Of a stretch of DNA of 64,000 bases, positions 8,130 through 17,276 are shown piece after piece. The notes below the pieces were generated by a model. It had not been told where the DNA came from, made no database searches, and saw only the letters and a program-made list of their open reading frames with translations. Origin of the DNA: Flavobacteriaceae bacterium (GTDB lineage Bacteria > Bacteroidota > Bacteroidia > Flavobacteriales > Flavobacteriaceae); NCBI GenBank assembly GCA_018402385.1, contig JAGYJA010000003.1, forward strand, positions 62,001-126,000, in the 5' to 3' direction. Positions within the stretch are counted from its first letter, which is position 1. Every line of letters begins with the position of its first letter. The position numbers and the translations under genes were made by a program.

Positions 8130-8924
8130 TTAACCTAAACTAATATCCACCACAACACCCTCACTACTCCTCACATTGAACACCACATCATTTTCAAAAA
8201 GCAGATATTGCCCCTTGATACCTTTTAAAACCCCTTCATGCTGCGGAGTTTTCTCCAGGTTTAAGGTGGTTAACTTTGTGGGGTATTGCAACACCGGGAA
8301 ATGGATGTTGGTTTCCGTATTTGTGGGGATATAATACTCCTTTGCTTCTTCAGGGATGTATTGTTTTAAGGAATCTCTTATGGCTACCAAATCCAAATCT
8401 AGCACATTATTTGTGAGCATTTTTCGCCAGTTGGTTTTGTCAGAAACATGTTCTTTCAAAGCAATCTCAGTAATTCCGGCGAGGTAACGGTTAGGGACTT
8501 CCACAATTTCAATGGCTTCATGGGCACCCTGATCAATCCATCGTGTGGGGATTTGGCTTTTTCGGGTGACACCCACTTTGACATTGCTGGAGTTGGCCAG
8601 ATAAACGATGTGAGGTTGCAATTGTACTTTTTTTTCATAAACTAAATCACGGTCTTCAATATCGAGATGTGCTTTACTCAGCTCAGGGTTCATAATCCAG
8701 TCGCCTGCAGCCGGGGTGCTGTAAAAACAATCATAACAAAACCCCTGCCTGAAGATTTTTCTATCCAATCCACACGATAAACATTGATAGCCCGCAAATT
8801 GAATTTTTATTTTTTTTCCCAGCAGCTGATTGAGGTTAAGAAAGTCATTCTCAAATACTAAGTAGTACTGAATGGGGTTCGTAAACTCGGTTTGCATTTT
8901 GGTTAAGACGCCGTGGTATTGCAT
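8130..8924 (-). CDS. DUF2797 family protein with zinc ribbon
   Basis: 264 residues. Residues 48-66 hold a four-cysteine zinc ribbon (C48xxC51 and C63xxC66). A later segment, YLANSSNVKVGVTRKSQIPTRWIDQGA, resembles the beta-strand core of GIY-YIG-like folds, which is typical for DUF2797; whether it is catalytic is unknown. C-terminally there is a small beta-rich domain (GVLKGIKGQYLLFENDVVFNVR). The function of the family is not established. Single gene, divergent from GH3 with 58 bp between starts. Confidence 0.82.
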   Translation of the reverse strand: MQYHGVLTKMQTEFTNPIQYYLVFENDFLNLNQLLGKKIKIQFAGYQCLSCGLDRKIFRQGFCYDCFYSTPAAGDWIMNPELSKAHLDIEDRDLVYEKKVQLQPHIVYLANSSNVKVGVTRKSQIPTRWIDQGAHEAIEIVEVPNRYLAGITEIALKEHVSDKTNWRKMLTNNVLDLDLVAIRDSLKQYIPEEAKEYYIPTNTETNIHFPVLQYPTKLTTLNLEKTPQHEGVLKGIKGQYLLFENDVVFNVRSSEGVVVDISLG

Positions 8925-8982
8925 TACAAAAAATTAAGTTTAAATTTACAAAGTAGTATATCGCACTAAAGATACTTTTTTT

Positions 8983-10497
8983 ATGCCAATACCAATTGTC
9001 AATTCCATTGCATCATGGTTTTTAAAGAAACGATTTCATCAAATTGAATTGTTTCTCAAGTATCCCAATGAGGTTCAAATGGAGTTATTAAACAACCTCA
9101 TCAAAACCGCAAAAAATACTGAGATTGGTACAAAATATGATTTTTCAACAATCAGTAATTACAAAACATTTTGTGAGCGGGTTCCCATTTCAACTTATGA
9201 GGATGTAGAAGCTACAATTGAGCGTTCCCGCTTGGGAGAAAACAATATTTTTTGGCCCACACCCATTAAATGGTTTGCAAAATCGAGTGGCACAACCGCA
9301 GGAAAAAGTAAATTTATACCCGTGAGTGTTGAGTCACTAGAAGACTGTCACTATGCGGCCAGTAAGGATTTATTATGTATGTATTTAAATAACAATCCTG
9401 AATCACAATTGTTTGTTGGTAAAGGATTACGCCTTGGCGGAAGTAAAGAGTTATACAAAGACAATGGAACTGTTTATGGTGATTTATCGGCCATATTGAT
9501 TGCCAATATGCCTTTTTGGGCAGAATTTAGCAGCACACCAAGCAACGAGGTTTCCCTGATGGCAGATTGGGAAACTAAAATGCAAGCCATTGTTAATGAA
9601 ACTGTTCAGGAAAATGTAACGAGCCTTGCAGGTGTTCCTTCATGGATGTTGGTGTTACTCAATCAGGTATTGGAAACCACCGGAGAAGATACTCTTTTTG
9701 ATATCTGGCCGAATCTGGAAGTTTATTTTCACGGCGGAGTGAGTTTTGACCCCTATATTGAACAATACAATAAAATATTACCAAAAGATAGTTTTCGATA
9801 TTACGAAATCTACAATGCTTCAGAGGGATTTTTTGCCATTCAAGATCAAAATAGTGTCAAAGAATTACTATTGATGCTTGATTATGGAATATTTTATGAG
9901 TTTATCCCTATGGATTCTTATGGTTCAACATCTGAAAAAATAATACCATTGAACGAAGTTGAAATCGGAAAGAATTATGCGATTGTGATTACAACCAATG
10001 CCGGTTTATGGCGCTATAAAATTGGCGATACCGTAAAATTCACTTCCGTTTCTCCATACCGCATCAAAGTAACAGGAAGAACGAAACACCACATCAATGT
10101 ATTTGGTGAAGAACTCATTATTGAAAACGCAGAAGAAGCCCTTAGAAAAGTTACAAAAGCAACTCATTCAGAAATTGTGGACTACACAGTAGCTCCCATT
10201 TTCATGCAAGGCAGAAATAAAGGAGCCCACGAGTGGATGATTGAATTTAAAACACCTCCACAGTCTGTTGATGACTTTACAGTTCAACTTGACATCGCGC
10301 TACAAAACGTAAATAGTGATTATGAGGCAAAACGCTTTAACAATACCACTCTAAACTTACTTAAAATCAATGTAGCCCGAAAAAACCTGTTTTATGACTG
10401 GCTCAAAAAAGAAGGCAAACTTGGAGGGCAACATAAAGTACCCCGATTATCAAATTCCAGAGATTTTCTTGAGGAATTAATCCATTTAAATTTGTAA
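8983..10497 (+). CDS. GH3-family acyl-adenylate-forming enzyme
   Basis: 504 residues, full GH3 length. GH3 enzymes activate a carboxylic acid with ATP and usually join it to an amino acid; plant members conjugate auxin and jasmonate, while bacterial substrates are largely unknown. The ATP-binding motif 1 SSGTTAGKSKF is at 101-111, the YNASEGFFAIQ motif (like motif 2) near 280, and the C-terminal YRIKVTGRTKHHINVFGEEL hinge near 360. Bacteroidota commonly carry one copy, so this does not imply plant-derived transfer. Single gene, no operon partner; the small lipoprotein downstream has its own promoter. Confidence 0.9.
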   Translation: MPIPIVNSIASWFLKKRFHQIELFLKYPNEVQMELLNNLIKTAKNTEIGTKYDFSTISNYKTFCERVPISTYEDVEATIERSRLGENNIFWPTPIKWFAKSSGTTAGKSKFIPVSVESLEDCHYAASKDLLCMYLNNNPESQLFVGKGLRLGGSKELYKDNGTVYGDLSAILIANMPFWAEFSSTPSNEVSLMADWETKMQAIVNETVQENVTSLAGVPSWMLVLLNQVLETTGEDTLFDIWPNLEVYFHGGVSFDPYIEQYNKILPKDSFRYYEIYNASEGFFAIQDQNSVKELLLMLDYGIFYEFIPMDSYGSTSEKIIPLNEVEIGKNYAIVITTNAGLWRYKIGDTVKFTSVSPYRIKVTGRTKHHINVFGEELIIENAEEALRKVTKATHSEIVDYTVAPIFMQGRNKGAHEWMIEFKTPPQSVDDFTVQLDIALQNVNSDYEAKRFNNTTLNLLKINVARKNLFYDWLKKEGKLGGQHKVPRLSNSRDFLEELIHLNL

Positions 10498-10632
10498 GCT
10501 GAAAAACAGCTATCGATTAAACACTTAATTTTTCGAAAAAAACTCTTCTAACTTATTGACTTTTCTATAATTACAGCTCTTTCTATAAAATTGAACACTT
10601 TAACGAATTTCTGTGAACTTCAACTAATAGTT

Positions 10633-10663
10633 TTGTTAGGAGAATTCTTACGACTTAAGTTTG
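10633..10663 (+). promoter_or_regulatory. Promoter of the small lipoprotein gene
   Basis: TTG at 10633-10635, 20-nt spacer, TAAGTTTG at 10656-10663: a full match to the Bacteroidota primary-sigma consensus. Predicted start of transcription is near 10670, about 20 nt before the ATG at 10689. Confidence 0.65.
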
Positions 10664-10688
10664 TGCCACCAAATAAGATAAGCACCGC

Positions 10689-10871
10689 ATGAAAAATTTA
10701 GTTTATATTGTTTTAGTAGTCCTTTTCAGCTCCACAGTATTTTCTTGTAGTGTCGCGAAAGAAACCAAATTAAAACAGAATGAAGAGGTAACATTTACCC
10801 TTAAAGAAAATAAAGAAATTGTGAAGCAACAAATTTTAAAAAAACCACGAACCATTATTGCTACACCATAA
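10689..10871 (+). CDS. Small predicted lipoprotein, function unknown
   Basis: 60 residues. The first 19 form a signal peptide (MKNLVYIVLVVLFSSTVF then S) followed by Cys20, a lipobox-like cleavage site. The mature part is a short Lys/Glu-rich tail of 40 residues with no recognisable domain. A consensus promoter 20 nt upstream and a strong intrinsic terminator 34 nt downstream frame it exactly, which argues that it is a real monocistronic gene in spite of its size. Function unknown. Confidence 0.7.
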   Translation: MKNLVYIVLVVLFSSTVFSCSVAKETKLKQNEEVTFTLKENKEIVKQQILKKPRTIIATP

Positions 10872-10904
10872 AAATACTACATAACCCTAAGATCAAAAAA
10901 ATCA

Positions 10905-10933
10905 CCCTTAAGAAAATTCTTAAGGGTTTTTTT
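10905..10933 (+). terminator. Intrinsic terminator after the small lipoprotein
   Basis: Perfect inverted repeat CCCTTAAGAA (10905-10914) / TTCTTAAGGG (10917-10926) followed by seven T (10927-10933). It ends the plus-strand lipoprotein unit before the convergent clpX. Confidence 0.88.
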
Positions 10934-11008
10934 GTACTTTTTTAAAGATTGATTATTTGTTAAAGGCTTTTGAAACTTTTCAAAAATCTTAAAAGGGGTT
11001 ATCCTTGT

Positions 11009-12241
11009 TTAAGAAACCGCTTTTAATTTTTTAATGGCAGAGTTGTTAAGTTTTTTCTCGGCATATTCTCTTGTCACTTCCAGAGCTTCATCATCTGTAC
11101 CGGGCATTTCAAACATAGCATCTGTTAATACAGACTCACAGAGTGAACGTAAACCACGGGCGCCCAGTTTGTATTCTATCGCCTTGTCAACAATAAAATC
11201 GAGGGCTTCATCCTCTATGGTGAATTTAATATTGTCCATCTCAAACAGTTTTTCATATTGTTTGATGATGGCGTTTTTGGGTTCGGTTAATATGGCTCTT
11301 AGTGTTTTCTTATCCAGAGGGTTCATATGTGTTAAAACCGGTAGTCGTCCAATAATCTCAGGGATTAACCCAAAATCTTTTAAATCTTTGGGTATGATGT
11401 ATTGCAAAAGATTGTCTCTTTCAATTTCATCATCAGATTTTGAAGCGCTGAAACCAACCGCCTGAAGATTGAGTCGTTGTTTGATTTTCTTTTCAATTCC
11501 GTCAAAAGCGCCACCGGCAATAAATAAGATATTTTCAGTATTGACCTCGATAAACTTTTGATCGGGATGTTTTCTACCTCCTTTTGGTGGTACATTTACA
11601 GTGGTTCCTTCCAAAAGTTTTAGTAAAGCTTGTTGCACACCTTCCCCGGAAACATCACGGGTGATTGATGGGTTATCACTCTTTCTGGCAATTTTATCGA
11701 TTTCATCAATAAAAACAATACCATTTTGTGCTTTGTCTAAGTCATAGTCTGCCGCCTGAAGCAAACGGGTTAAAATACTTTCAACATCTTCACCCACATA
11801 GCCGGCTTCTGTAAGTACTGTAGCATCGACAATGGCCAGCGGCACGTTGAGCATTTTAGCAATAGTTTTAGCAATGAGGGTTTTACCGGTTCCGGTTTGA
11901 CCCACGATTATGATGTTACTCTTTTGAATTTCAATATCATCATTTGAGTCTGGTTGCAACAATCGTTTGTAATGGTTGTAGACAGCAACAGACATTACTT
12001 TCTTGGTATGTTCTTGTCCAATGATGTATTCATTTAAGAAATCATTGATGGCTTTTGGTTTTTTCAACATCAACTCACCGGACAATTGTGATTTGGAGGA
12101 ATGTGTTGCTTCTTCCATTACAATTCCATGAGCCTGCTCTATACATCTGTCACAAATGTGTGCGTCCAAACCGGCAATCAAAAGATTGGTTTCGGCTTTT
12201 TTACGTCCACAAAAGGAACATTCTAAATTTTCTTTTGCCAT
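11009..12241 (-). CDS. clpX: ATP-dependent Clp protease ATP-binding subunit ClpX
   Basis: 410 residues, normal for ClpX. This AAA+ hexamer unfolds tagged proteins and feeds them to ClpP. The N-terminal zinc-binding domain has C8, C11, C30 and C33. Walker A GQTGTGKT is at 114-121, Walker B IVFIDEID at about 175-182, and GYVGEDVES (pore-1 loop) at 147-155. The ClpP-binding IGF-type loop appears as VGF in [12 protein letters not shown]. Downstream of clpP in the same direction, with 75 bp between them that are filled by heptamer repeats, so cotranscription from clpP is likely. Confidence 0.97.
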   Translation of the reverse strand: MAKENLECSFCGRKKAETNLLIAGLDAHICDRCIEQAHGIVMEEATHSSKSQLSGELMLKKPKAINDFLNEYIIGQEHTKKVMSVAVYNHYKRLLQPDSNDDIEIQKSNIIIVGQTGTGKTLIAKTIAKMLNVPLAIVDATVLTEAGYVGEDVESILTRLLQAADYDLDKAQNGIVFIDEIDKIARKSDNPSITRDVSGEGVQQALLKLLEGTTVNVPPKGGRKHPDQKFIEVNTENILFIAGGAFDGIEKKIKQRLNLQAVGFSASKSDDEIERDNLLQYIIPKDLKDFGLIPEIIGRLPVLTHMNPLDKKTLRAILTEPKNAIIKQYEKLFEMDNIKFTIEDEALDFIVDKAIEYKLGARGLRSLCESVLTDAMFEMPGTDDEALEVTREYAEKKLNNSAIKKLKAVS

Positions 12242-12253
12242 AATATATGGTTT

Positions 12254-12316
12254 CAGGTTCCATGTTCAAGATTCAATGTTCAAAACAACCTTGAACCTTA
12301 AACTCTAAACTTTGAA
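12254..12316. repeat. Degenerate heptamer repeat array between clpP and clpX
   Basis: Nine consecutive 7-nt units fill the gap exactly up to the clpP stop: CAGGTTC, CATGTTC, AAGATTC, AATGTTC, AAAACAA, CCTTGAA, CCTTAAA, CTCTAAA, CTTTGAA. The first four share a TTC ending; the last four share CnnTnAA and read as the reverse complement type, so the array is also a loose inverted repeat. Confidence 0.65.
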
Positions 12317-12982
12317 TTATTTCTTCTCTCTTGTTAATATTTCGTCAATCATACCATACTCGAGCGCTTTTTCTGCTTTCATCCAGTAATCTCGATCACT
12401 GTCTTCATAGACTTTATCATAGGTTTGACCTGAGTGTTTTGCAATGATTTGGTATAATTCCTCTTTTAAGGTCATAATTTCTCGTGCTGTGATTTCTATG
12501 TCACTTGCCTGCCCTTGAGCACCTCCCATGGGTTGGTGAATCATAATTCTTGAGTGTGGCAAGGCGCTGCGTTTCCCTTTTTGGCCTGCACATAACAGTA
12601 CCGCACCCATAGAAGCAGCCATACCTGTACAAATCGTGGCCACATCGGGTTTTATGAATTGCATAGTGTCATAGATTCCCAAACCGGCATAGACACCTCC
12701 ACCTGGTGAATTGATATAAATCTGAATATCTTTTGAAGCATCTGTACTTTCTAAAAAGAGCAATTGTGCCTGAATGATATTTGCAACCTGATCGTTCACT
12801 TGTGTACCCATAAAGATGATTCTATCCATCATCAATCTAGAAAACACATCCATTTGAGCTACATTTAATTGACGTTCCTCAATAATATAAGGTGTCATGC
12901 TGCTTACAATCTTGTTGTAATAAGTGCTACTCACGCCGTGGTGTTTGGTAGCATACTTTTCAAATTCTTTTCCGTAATCCAT
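12317..12982 (-). CDS. clpP: ATP-dependent Clp protease proteolytic subunit ClpP
   Basis: 221 residues. Serine peptidase that forms the tetradecameric barrel of the Clp protease. Catalytic Ser124 lies in TGMAASMGA and His149 in MIHQPMGGAQG; an Asp in the DRDYWM segment near 196-198 completes the triad. The oxyanion-hole glycine segment INSPGGGVYAG is at 90-100. It has an N-terminal extension of some 30 residues, usual in this lineage. It lies behind a terminator that separates it from tig and ahead of clpX; the order tig-clpP-clpX is the classical one. Confidence 0.97.
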   Translation of the reverse strand: MDYGKEFEKYATKHHGVSSTYYNKIVSSMTPYIIEERQLNVAQMDVFSRLMMDRIIFMGTQVNDQVANIIQAQLLFLESTDASKDIQIYINSPGGGVYAGLGIYDTMQFIKPDVATICTGMAASMGAVLLCAGQKGKRSALPHSRIMIHQPMGGAQGQASDIEITAREIMTLKEELYQIIAKHSGQTYDKVYEDSDRDYWMKAEKALEYGMIDEILTREKK

Positions 12983-13007
12983 ATAATTTACTGTACTGTT
13001 TTAAGTT

Positions 13008-13041
13008 AAAAAAAGGCGTCAAATGTGTTCATTCAACGCCT
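13008..13041 (-). terminator. Terminator between tig and clpP
   Basis: On the minus strand, AGGCGT ... ACGCCT (plus positions 13036-13041 and 13014-13019) forms a stem followed by a T7 tract (A-run 13008-13014 on the plus strand). It lies 25 nt after the tig stop, so clpP probably has its own promoter or depends on read-through. Confidence 0.7.
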
Positions 13042-13065
13042 AAATATAACCAATTTATCGTTGAT

Positions 13066-14384
13066 TTACTGATAAGCTTCTTTCACAAATTTATCATAAG
13101 AAATTTCTTTAGTCTTCAATTTGGCTTTTTCCTTAAAGAATTTCAACATTTTTTGTTGGTTTAATTGTTCGGCAAGGCGTTTTGCTTCATCCTGATTTGA
13201 AAGGATTCTTGCTGCGATGCTATCCATTTCCTCCTCAGCGGGACTCATTTGTCCATACTGCATCATTTGTGAGGCGACCATTGCTTTGGTGTAGTCTTTC
13301 AATTCATCAAAGTTTGCATGCAAATTATTGTCTGCCATTAATTTTCCTTCAATGAGTTGATAGCGCAAACCCTTTTCTGAACGCTCATACTCTGCTTTAG
13401 CTTCTTCTTCAGTTAATTCCTGTTCGCCGCTTTTTTGAATCCAACGAGTAAGAAATTCACCCGGAAGATCAAATTTTGTGTTTTCAATCAAGCTTTCTAC
13501 TACATTGTTTAATAAGACTTGGTCTGCTTGTTGTTGAAATTGATTTTCGGCATCTTCCTTAATTTTAGCTCTTACTTCGTCTTCAGACTTCACGACATCT
13601 TTTCCAAAAAGCTTGTCAAAAAGCTCCTGATTCATTTCAGCTTCTTCGCGAGCATTTACTTCTTCAATAGTCAAAGTTACTTCAATATCTAAACCGTGGG
13701 CATCATCGTGCTCCACTTTTAAAAAGGTTTGATTGTCGTGGTCATCTTCAAAAAGACCTTTGGTTTTTAGAGATAGGGTGTCACCCACTTTAGCACCAAA
13801 GAGCTGATCTAATTGCTTTTTCCTTTTATTTTATCTAAAGAAAATGTGGCTTTATTGTCAATTCCTTTTTCTTCATTTTTGAACGTTCCTGTGACTTCAT
13901 CACCTTTAGCAATTTCATTTTTAGAAATGAGTTTACCATATTGCTTTCTGATGGTTTTAATCTGATTGTCAACAAACTCTTTATCTGCAACAATTTTATA
14001 GTCTGTGATAGCTTTCTTTTCCAGGTCGATTTCAAATTTTGGCGCTAAGCCCAATTCAAATTCAAAGGCAAAATCATCTGCGTCCCAGTCGATACCCATT
14101 TCATTTTTGGGTAGCGGGTTGCCCAAAACATCCAGTTTTTCTTCTGTGAGGTATTTGTGTAATGATTCCTGAATCAATTTGTTTACCTCATCGAGCAACA
14201 CGGCTTTGCCATATTGCTTTTTGATCATACCCATAGGCACATGTCCTTTTCTAAAACCGGGGATATTGGCGTTTTTTCTGTAATCTGTTAGAATTTTTTC
14301 TACGCGGGGAGCGTAATCATCTTTTGAAATATCAACTTTTAAGATGGCATTTAGACTGTCAATGTCTTGTTTTGTAATGTTCAT
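13066..14384 (-). pseudogene. tig: Trigger factor, reading frame interrupted by one apparent missing base
   Basis: Ribosome-associated chaperone and prolyl isomerase. The N-part (ATG at 14384, MNITKQDIDSLNAILKVDIS) has the ribosome-binding signature NIPGFRKGHVPMGMIKKQYG and runs into the PPIase domain, ending early at ...DKIKGKSN. The C-part (13066-13788) starts VGDTLSLKTKGLFEDD and carries the PPIase end and the long helical chaperone domain. Adding one A to the A5 tract at about 13825-13829 gives KGKKQLDQLFGAKVGDT and one protein of 439 residues, the normal length. A 25-residue extension upstream of ATG 14384 is rejected because it would cover the promoter. Three readings: sequence error, true inactivation, or -1 slippage on AAAAAG. 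Both halves are otherwise well preserved, which favours error or recoding over decay. Confidence 0.85.
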
Positions 14385-14405
14385 GTATCGTATGTTTAAA
14401 GAATA

Positions 14406-14455
14406 ACCCGTTTTTAGCTGAGAAAGCAGTGTGCAATTCTCATTTAAAAACGGGT
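14406..14455 (-). promoter_or_regulatory. Long hairpin in the tig 5' leader
   Basis: Outer perfect 11-bp stem ACCCGTTTTTA (14406-14416) / TAAAAACGGGT (14445-14455), a 2x2 internal loop, then an inner 6-bp stem TGAGAA (14419-14424) / TTCTCA (14437-14442) and a 12-nt loop. It begins at about the predicted transcription start and ends about 21 nt before the start codon. No T-tract follows, so it is not a plain terminator. Confidence 0.6.
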
Positions 14456-14456
14456 G

Positions 14457-14486
14457 CAAAAATACGATAATTTATGGATACCGCAA
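14457..14486 (-). promoter_or_regulatory. Promoter of tig
   Basis: On the minus strand TTG (plus 14484-14486), a 19-nt spacer, and TATTTTTG (plus 14457-14464), matching the Bacteroidota consensus. Predicted start of transcription is near 14450, directly at the base of the leader hairpin. Confidence 0.65.
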
Positions 14487-14516
14487 AAGCTTTAACCCTT
14501 TGGGTTATAGTAATTT

Positions 14517-14858
14517 TTATTTCTTTTCAGTTAACCTAAAAAGGACTGATTGTGCAATGGTCAATAACAAACTGAACAAGAGTGCCCACCAGAAACCATC
14601 TACACCAAAACCGGGAATTAACCAATCAATAAGAAGGATGATCACTGCGTTGATAACTAGCATGAATAATCCAAAAGTAATTAATGTAGCCGGCAGCGTT
14701 AAGAACACCAACAGAGGTTTAACTGTCATATTTAAAAGCGCCAATACTACTGCAACAATTAAGGATGTTACAAAGGACTCAACACCCACACCGGGCAATA
14801 CTTCAGCCAATACCAAAACCACAATAGCTGTTAATAATAGTTGAAAAATTAGTTTCAT
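14517..14858 (-). CDS. Phage holin family (holin superfamily IV-like) membrane protein
   Basis: 113 residues, four hydrophobic segments: LLLTAIVVLVLAEVLPG, then LIVAVVLALLN, PATLITFGLFMLVINAVIILL and a last one ending in a charged tail TEKK. This pattern matches the small chromosomal PF04020-type holin-like family. There is no endolysin or phage gene nearby, so a lysis role is not implied; physiological role unknown. It lies 18 bp downstream of the alpha/beta hydrolase on the same strand and is likely cotranscribed. Confidence 0.8.
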   Translation of the reverse strand: MKLIFQLLLTAIVVLVLAEVLPGVGVESFVTSLIVAVVLALLNMTVKPLLVFLTLPATLITFGLFMLVINAVIILLIDWLIPGFGVDGFWWALLFSLLLTIAQSVLFRLTEKK

Positions 14859-14876
14859 TTTTTTGAGTTTAAAAAA

Positions 14877-15689
14877 TTAGTGACTTCTAAAGATAGTAAA
14901 TATTCCTTTGAGAACGAATTCATATTTAAAGAACGTCATCACTTCTTCTAAAAAACCATCCGGATTCTCAGCGTGCAACCAGTGACCAGCGTTTGGGATG
15001 GTTACCAATTTTGCTTTAGGAAAATGTTGATGAATTTGCAGCATATCGATATCTTCTATGTACCCCGATTGCTCACCTCTCATAAATAAGACTTCACCGT
15101 TGTAGTTTGCATTTTCCGGGAGCGCTTTCCCTACTTCTTCGATGTTTTCAACTAGAACAGGAAGATTTATACGCAAAGCAAAGTCATCCTGACCAATTCG
15201 ATACAGGTTTTTAAGTAGAAATTGTCTGATTCCTTTGTTTGAAATAGTTGCTTTCAATTGGTCATCAGCATCACCTCTGGAGTCCATCGCCTTAAAATTC
15301 AACGAACTCAAACCTTTTAAAATATCCTGATGGTGTTGTGGATAGTGTTTTGGAGCAATGTCTGCAATTATCAGTTTTGAGACACATTCTGGATATTTGG
15401 CAGCAAACAACATAGCGGTTTTTCCTCCCATAGAATGCCCGAGCAACACAAAATTTGTTAAGCCGTGGTGGTCGCAATAGTGTTTGACATCTTCAGCCAT
15501 CACTTCATAACTAAAGGTATCATCGTGAAAACTGCGGCCGTGGTTACGCTGGTCAATCATATGGACTTCATAGCCATTTTCGGCAAAGCGAGTTCCCAGG
15601 GTTTTCCAATTGTCGCCCATCCCGAGAAACCCGTGGAGAATTAAAAAGGGGGTTCCGGCGCCTTCTATGTTTGAGTGGAGAGTTTTCAT
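14877..15689 (-). CDS. Alpha/beta-fold hydrolase (YbfF-like esterase type)
   Basis: 270 residues. The oxyanion-hole motif HGFLG is at 19-23, RNHGRS (typical for YbfF-type esterases) at about 48-53, the nucleophile elbow GHSMGG with Ser86, and the catalytic His in AGHWLHAENP near 246. The central cap segment is of usual size. The last 18 residues (KYEFVLKGIFTIFRSH) extend past the usual family end and are hydrophobic. Substrate unknown; probably a cytoplasmic carboxylesterase or thioesterase. It lies 35 bp after pdxJ on the same strand. Confidence 0.88.
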   Translation of the reverse strand: MKTLHSNIEGAGTPFLILHGFLGMGDNWKTLGTRFAENGYEVHMIDQRNHGRSFHDDTFSYEVMAEDVKHYCDHHGLTNFVLLGHSMGGKTAMLFAAKYPECVSKLIIADIAPKHYPQHHQDILKGLSSLNFKAMDSRGDADDQLKATISNKGIRQFLLKNLYRIGQDDFALRINLPVLVENIEEVGKALPENANYNGEVLFMRGEQSGYIEDIDMLQIHQHFPKAKLVTIPNAGHWLHAENPDGFLEEVMTFFKYEFVLKGIFTIFRSH

Positions 15690-15724
15690 TTTGATTTAAT
15701 TTTACGATATAATTATAAGGTAAT

Positions 15725-16441
15725 TTAATGTTTCAACTTATGCAAATACATCCCCACCACATTTTCCAGACCGAGATACAAAGACTCAGAAATCAACGCA
15801 TGACCAATGGAGACTTCTAGTAAACCCGGAATATTTTGTTTAAAAAAAGTGATGTTGTCCAATGACAAATCATGCCCGGCGTTGATACCTAGTCCCAATT
15901 TGTTTGCAAGTACAGCACATTCAGCATATGGTTTTATCCCGTTTTCATTCCCAAGTTGATATTGGTGAGCAAAAGCTTCCGTGTAGAGTTCGATTCTATC
16001 TGTGCCCGTGGCTTTGGCGCCTTCAATCATCTTCAGATCAGGGTCCACAAAAATGGAGGTGCGAATGCCATTTTGTTTTAATTCAGTAATGATATCTATT
16101 AAATAATCTCTGTGTTTCAATGTATCCCAGCCGGCGTTTGAAGTGAGCACATCATCGCCATCGGGAACTAAAGTTACCTGGGTGGGTTTTATTTCCAACA
16201 CCATATCCAAAAAAGGCCTGAAGGGATTGCCTTCAATATTGTATTCAGTATAGACAACAGGTTTTAAATCATAGGCATCTTGACGAGTGATATGACGTTC
16301 ATCAGGTCGCGGGTGTATAGTGATGCCCTGTGCTCCAAATTCTTGTATTCGTCGTGCTGCTTCAACTAAATTGGGTATAATACCACCTCTGGCATTTCGC
16401 AACGTTGCAATTTTGTTAATATTTACACTTAGCTTTGTCAT
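15725..16441 (-). CDS. pdxJ: Pyridoxine 5'-phosphate synthase PdxJ
   Basis: 238 residues from ATG at 16441 (a start 10 codons further upstream is possible but lacks support; MTKLSVNINKIATLRNARGG is the usual family beginning). PdxJ condenses 3-amino-1-hydroxyacetone phosphate with deoxyxylulose 5-phosphate to make pyridoxine phosphate in the DXP-dependent vitamin B6 pathway. Family landmarks: GITIHPRPDERHI near 45-57, QVTLVPDGDD, RIELYTEAFA and GLGINAGHDLSLDN. Divergent from the CBS gene, 86 bp apart; cotranscribed with the hydrolase downstream. Confidence 0.96.
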   Translation of the reverse strand: MTKLSVNINKIATLRNARGGIIPNLVEAARRIQEFGAQGITIHPRPDERHITRQDAYDLKPVVYTEYNIEGNPFRPFLDMVLEIKPTQVTLVPDGDDVLTSNAGWDTLKHRDYLIDIITELKQNGIRTSIFVDPDLKMIEGAKATGTDRIELYTEAFAHQYQLGNENGIKPYAECAVLANKLGLGINAGHDLSLDNITFFKQNIPGLLEVSIGHALISESLYLGLENVVGMYLHKLKH

Positions 16442-16527
16442 AAATTGTATTTTTGAAGTGTAAAAATACAAAGTTGAATAACCACCTACGTACTATTTTA
16501 ATTATTTTGCATAAAAAATTTTAAGTT

Positions 16528-17184
16528 TTGGAAACAAGTTTATACATCATTCATGATATTGATCCTTTTGACATCAACACACTTTTAGTAGATGTCAAAG
16601 AGGTTTTTAATCAGTTGACGTATTCTCATATCCCGGTGACAAAAGATGGCGTTTTTATGGGATGTGTTTCAGAAACTGATGCCCATTGTTTTGATATTCA
16701 AAAAAGCCTTTCTGATTATACCTATGCTATTGAGCCATTTTACGTTAGGGAGAACACAAACTGGCTTGACATTATTGAGGCCTTTGCAAAGCAAGCAAGT
16801 AACATTATGCCTGTTTTAAGCGATACAAATATGTATTTAGGATACTTTGAACTTGCAGACATCATGAGCTTGTTCAACAATACGCCTTTTTTAAATGAAA
16901 CCGGTGCTATTATGGTTGTGGAAAAGGGGTCAAGGGAGTTTTCCTTTAGTGAGATTTGCCAAATAGTGGAGTCTAATAACACAAAAGTTTTAGGGGTATT
17001 TGTTTCTGAAGTAAGTGGTGAAAAAACACAAACGACTTTAAAAGTTGGGTTTACTGAAATAAGCGCGATTGCTCAAACCTTTAGGCGTTATGGTTATGAC
17101 ATTGTTTCCAGCCACGAAGAAGATAAATGGACAGATAATTTAAAAGAGCGTTCAGATTATCTGGACAAATACCTTAATATATAG
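16528..17184 (+). CDS. CBS-domain protein
   Basis: 218 residues, beginning with a TTG codon (TTG GAA ACA AGT). The first about 125 residues form a pair of CBS motifs: SHIPVTKDGVFMGCVSETD and later NIMPVLSDTNMYLGYFELADI, a module that usually senses adenine nucleotides. The remaining about 90 residues form a domain of ACT-like appearance (IMVVEKGSREFSFSEICQIVES), but this is uncertain. No enzyme domain is attached. It lies 92 bp before nadK on the same strand; a regulatory link to NAD(P) levels is only a guess. Confidence 0.83.
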   Translation: METSLYIIHDIDPFDINTLLVDVKEVFNQLTYSHIPVTKDGVFMGCVSETDAHCFDIQKSLSDYTYAIEPFYVRENTNWLDIIEAFAKQASNIMPVLSDTNMYLGYFELADIMSLFNNTPFLNETGAIMVVEKGSREFSFSEICQIVESNNTKVLGVFVSEVSGEKTQTTLKVGFTEISAIAQTFRRYGYDIVSSHEEDKWTDNLKERSDYLDKYLNI

Positions 17185-17276
17185 TTGTTATAGGTTAATT
17201 ATTATTAGTGAAAAGGTGATTTTAATTTAAAAGACACATAAGAAATGAATTTCAACCGCACATTAAAACAAATACA

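Noticed and set aside
8983-10497. Plant-derived horizontal transfer, because GH3 is known as auxin-responsive
   Set aside because: Bacterial GH3 proteins are widespread in Bacteroidota and the base composition matches its neighbours.
14517-14858. Prophage remnant, from the holin-type gene
   Set aside because: No other phage genes, integrase or att-like repeats nearby; this small family is common on Bacteroidota chromosomes.
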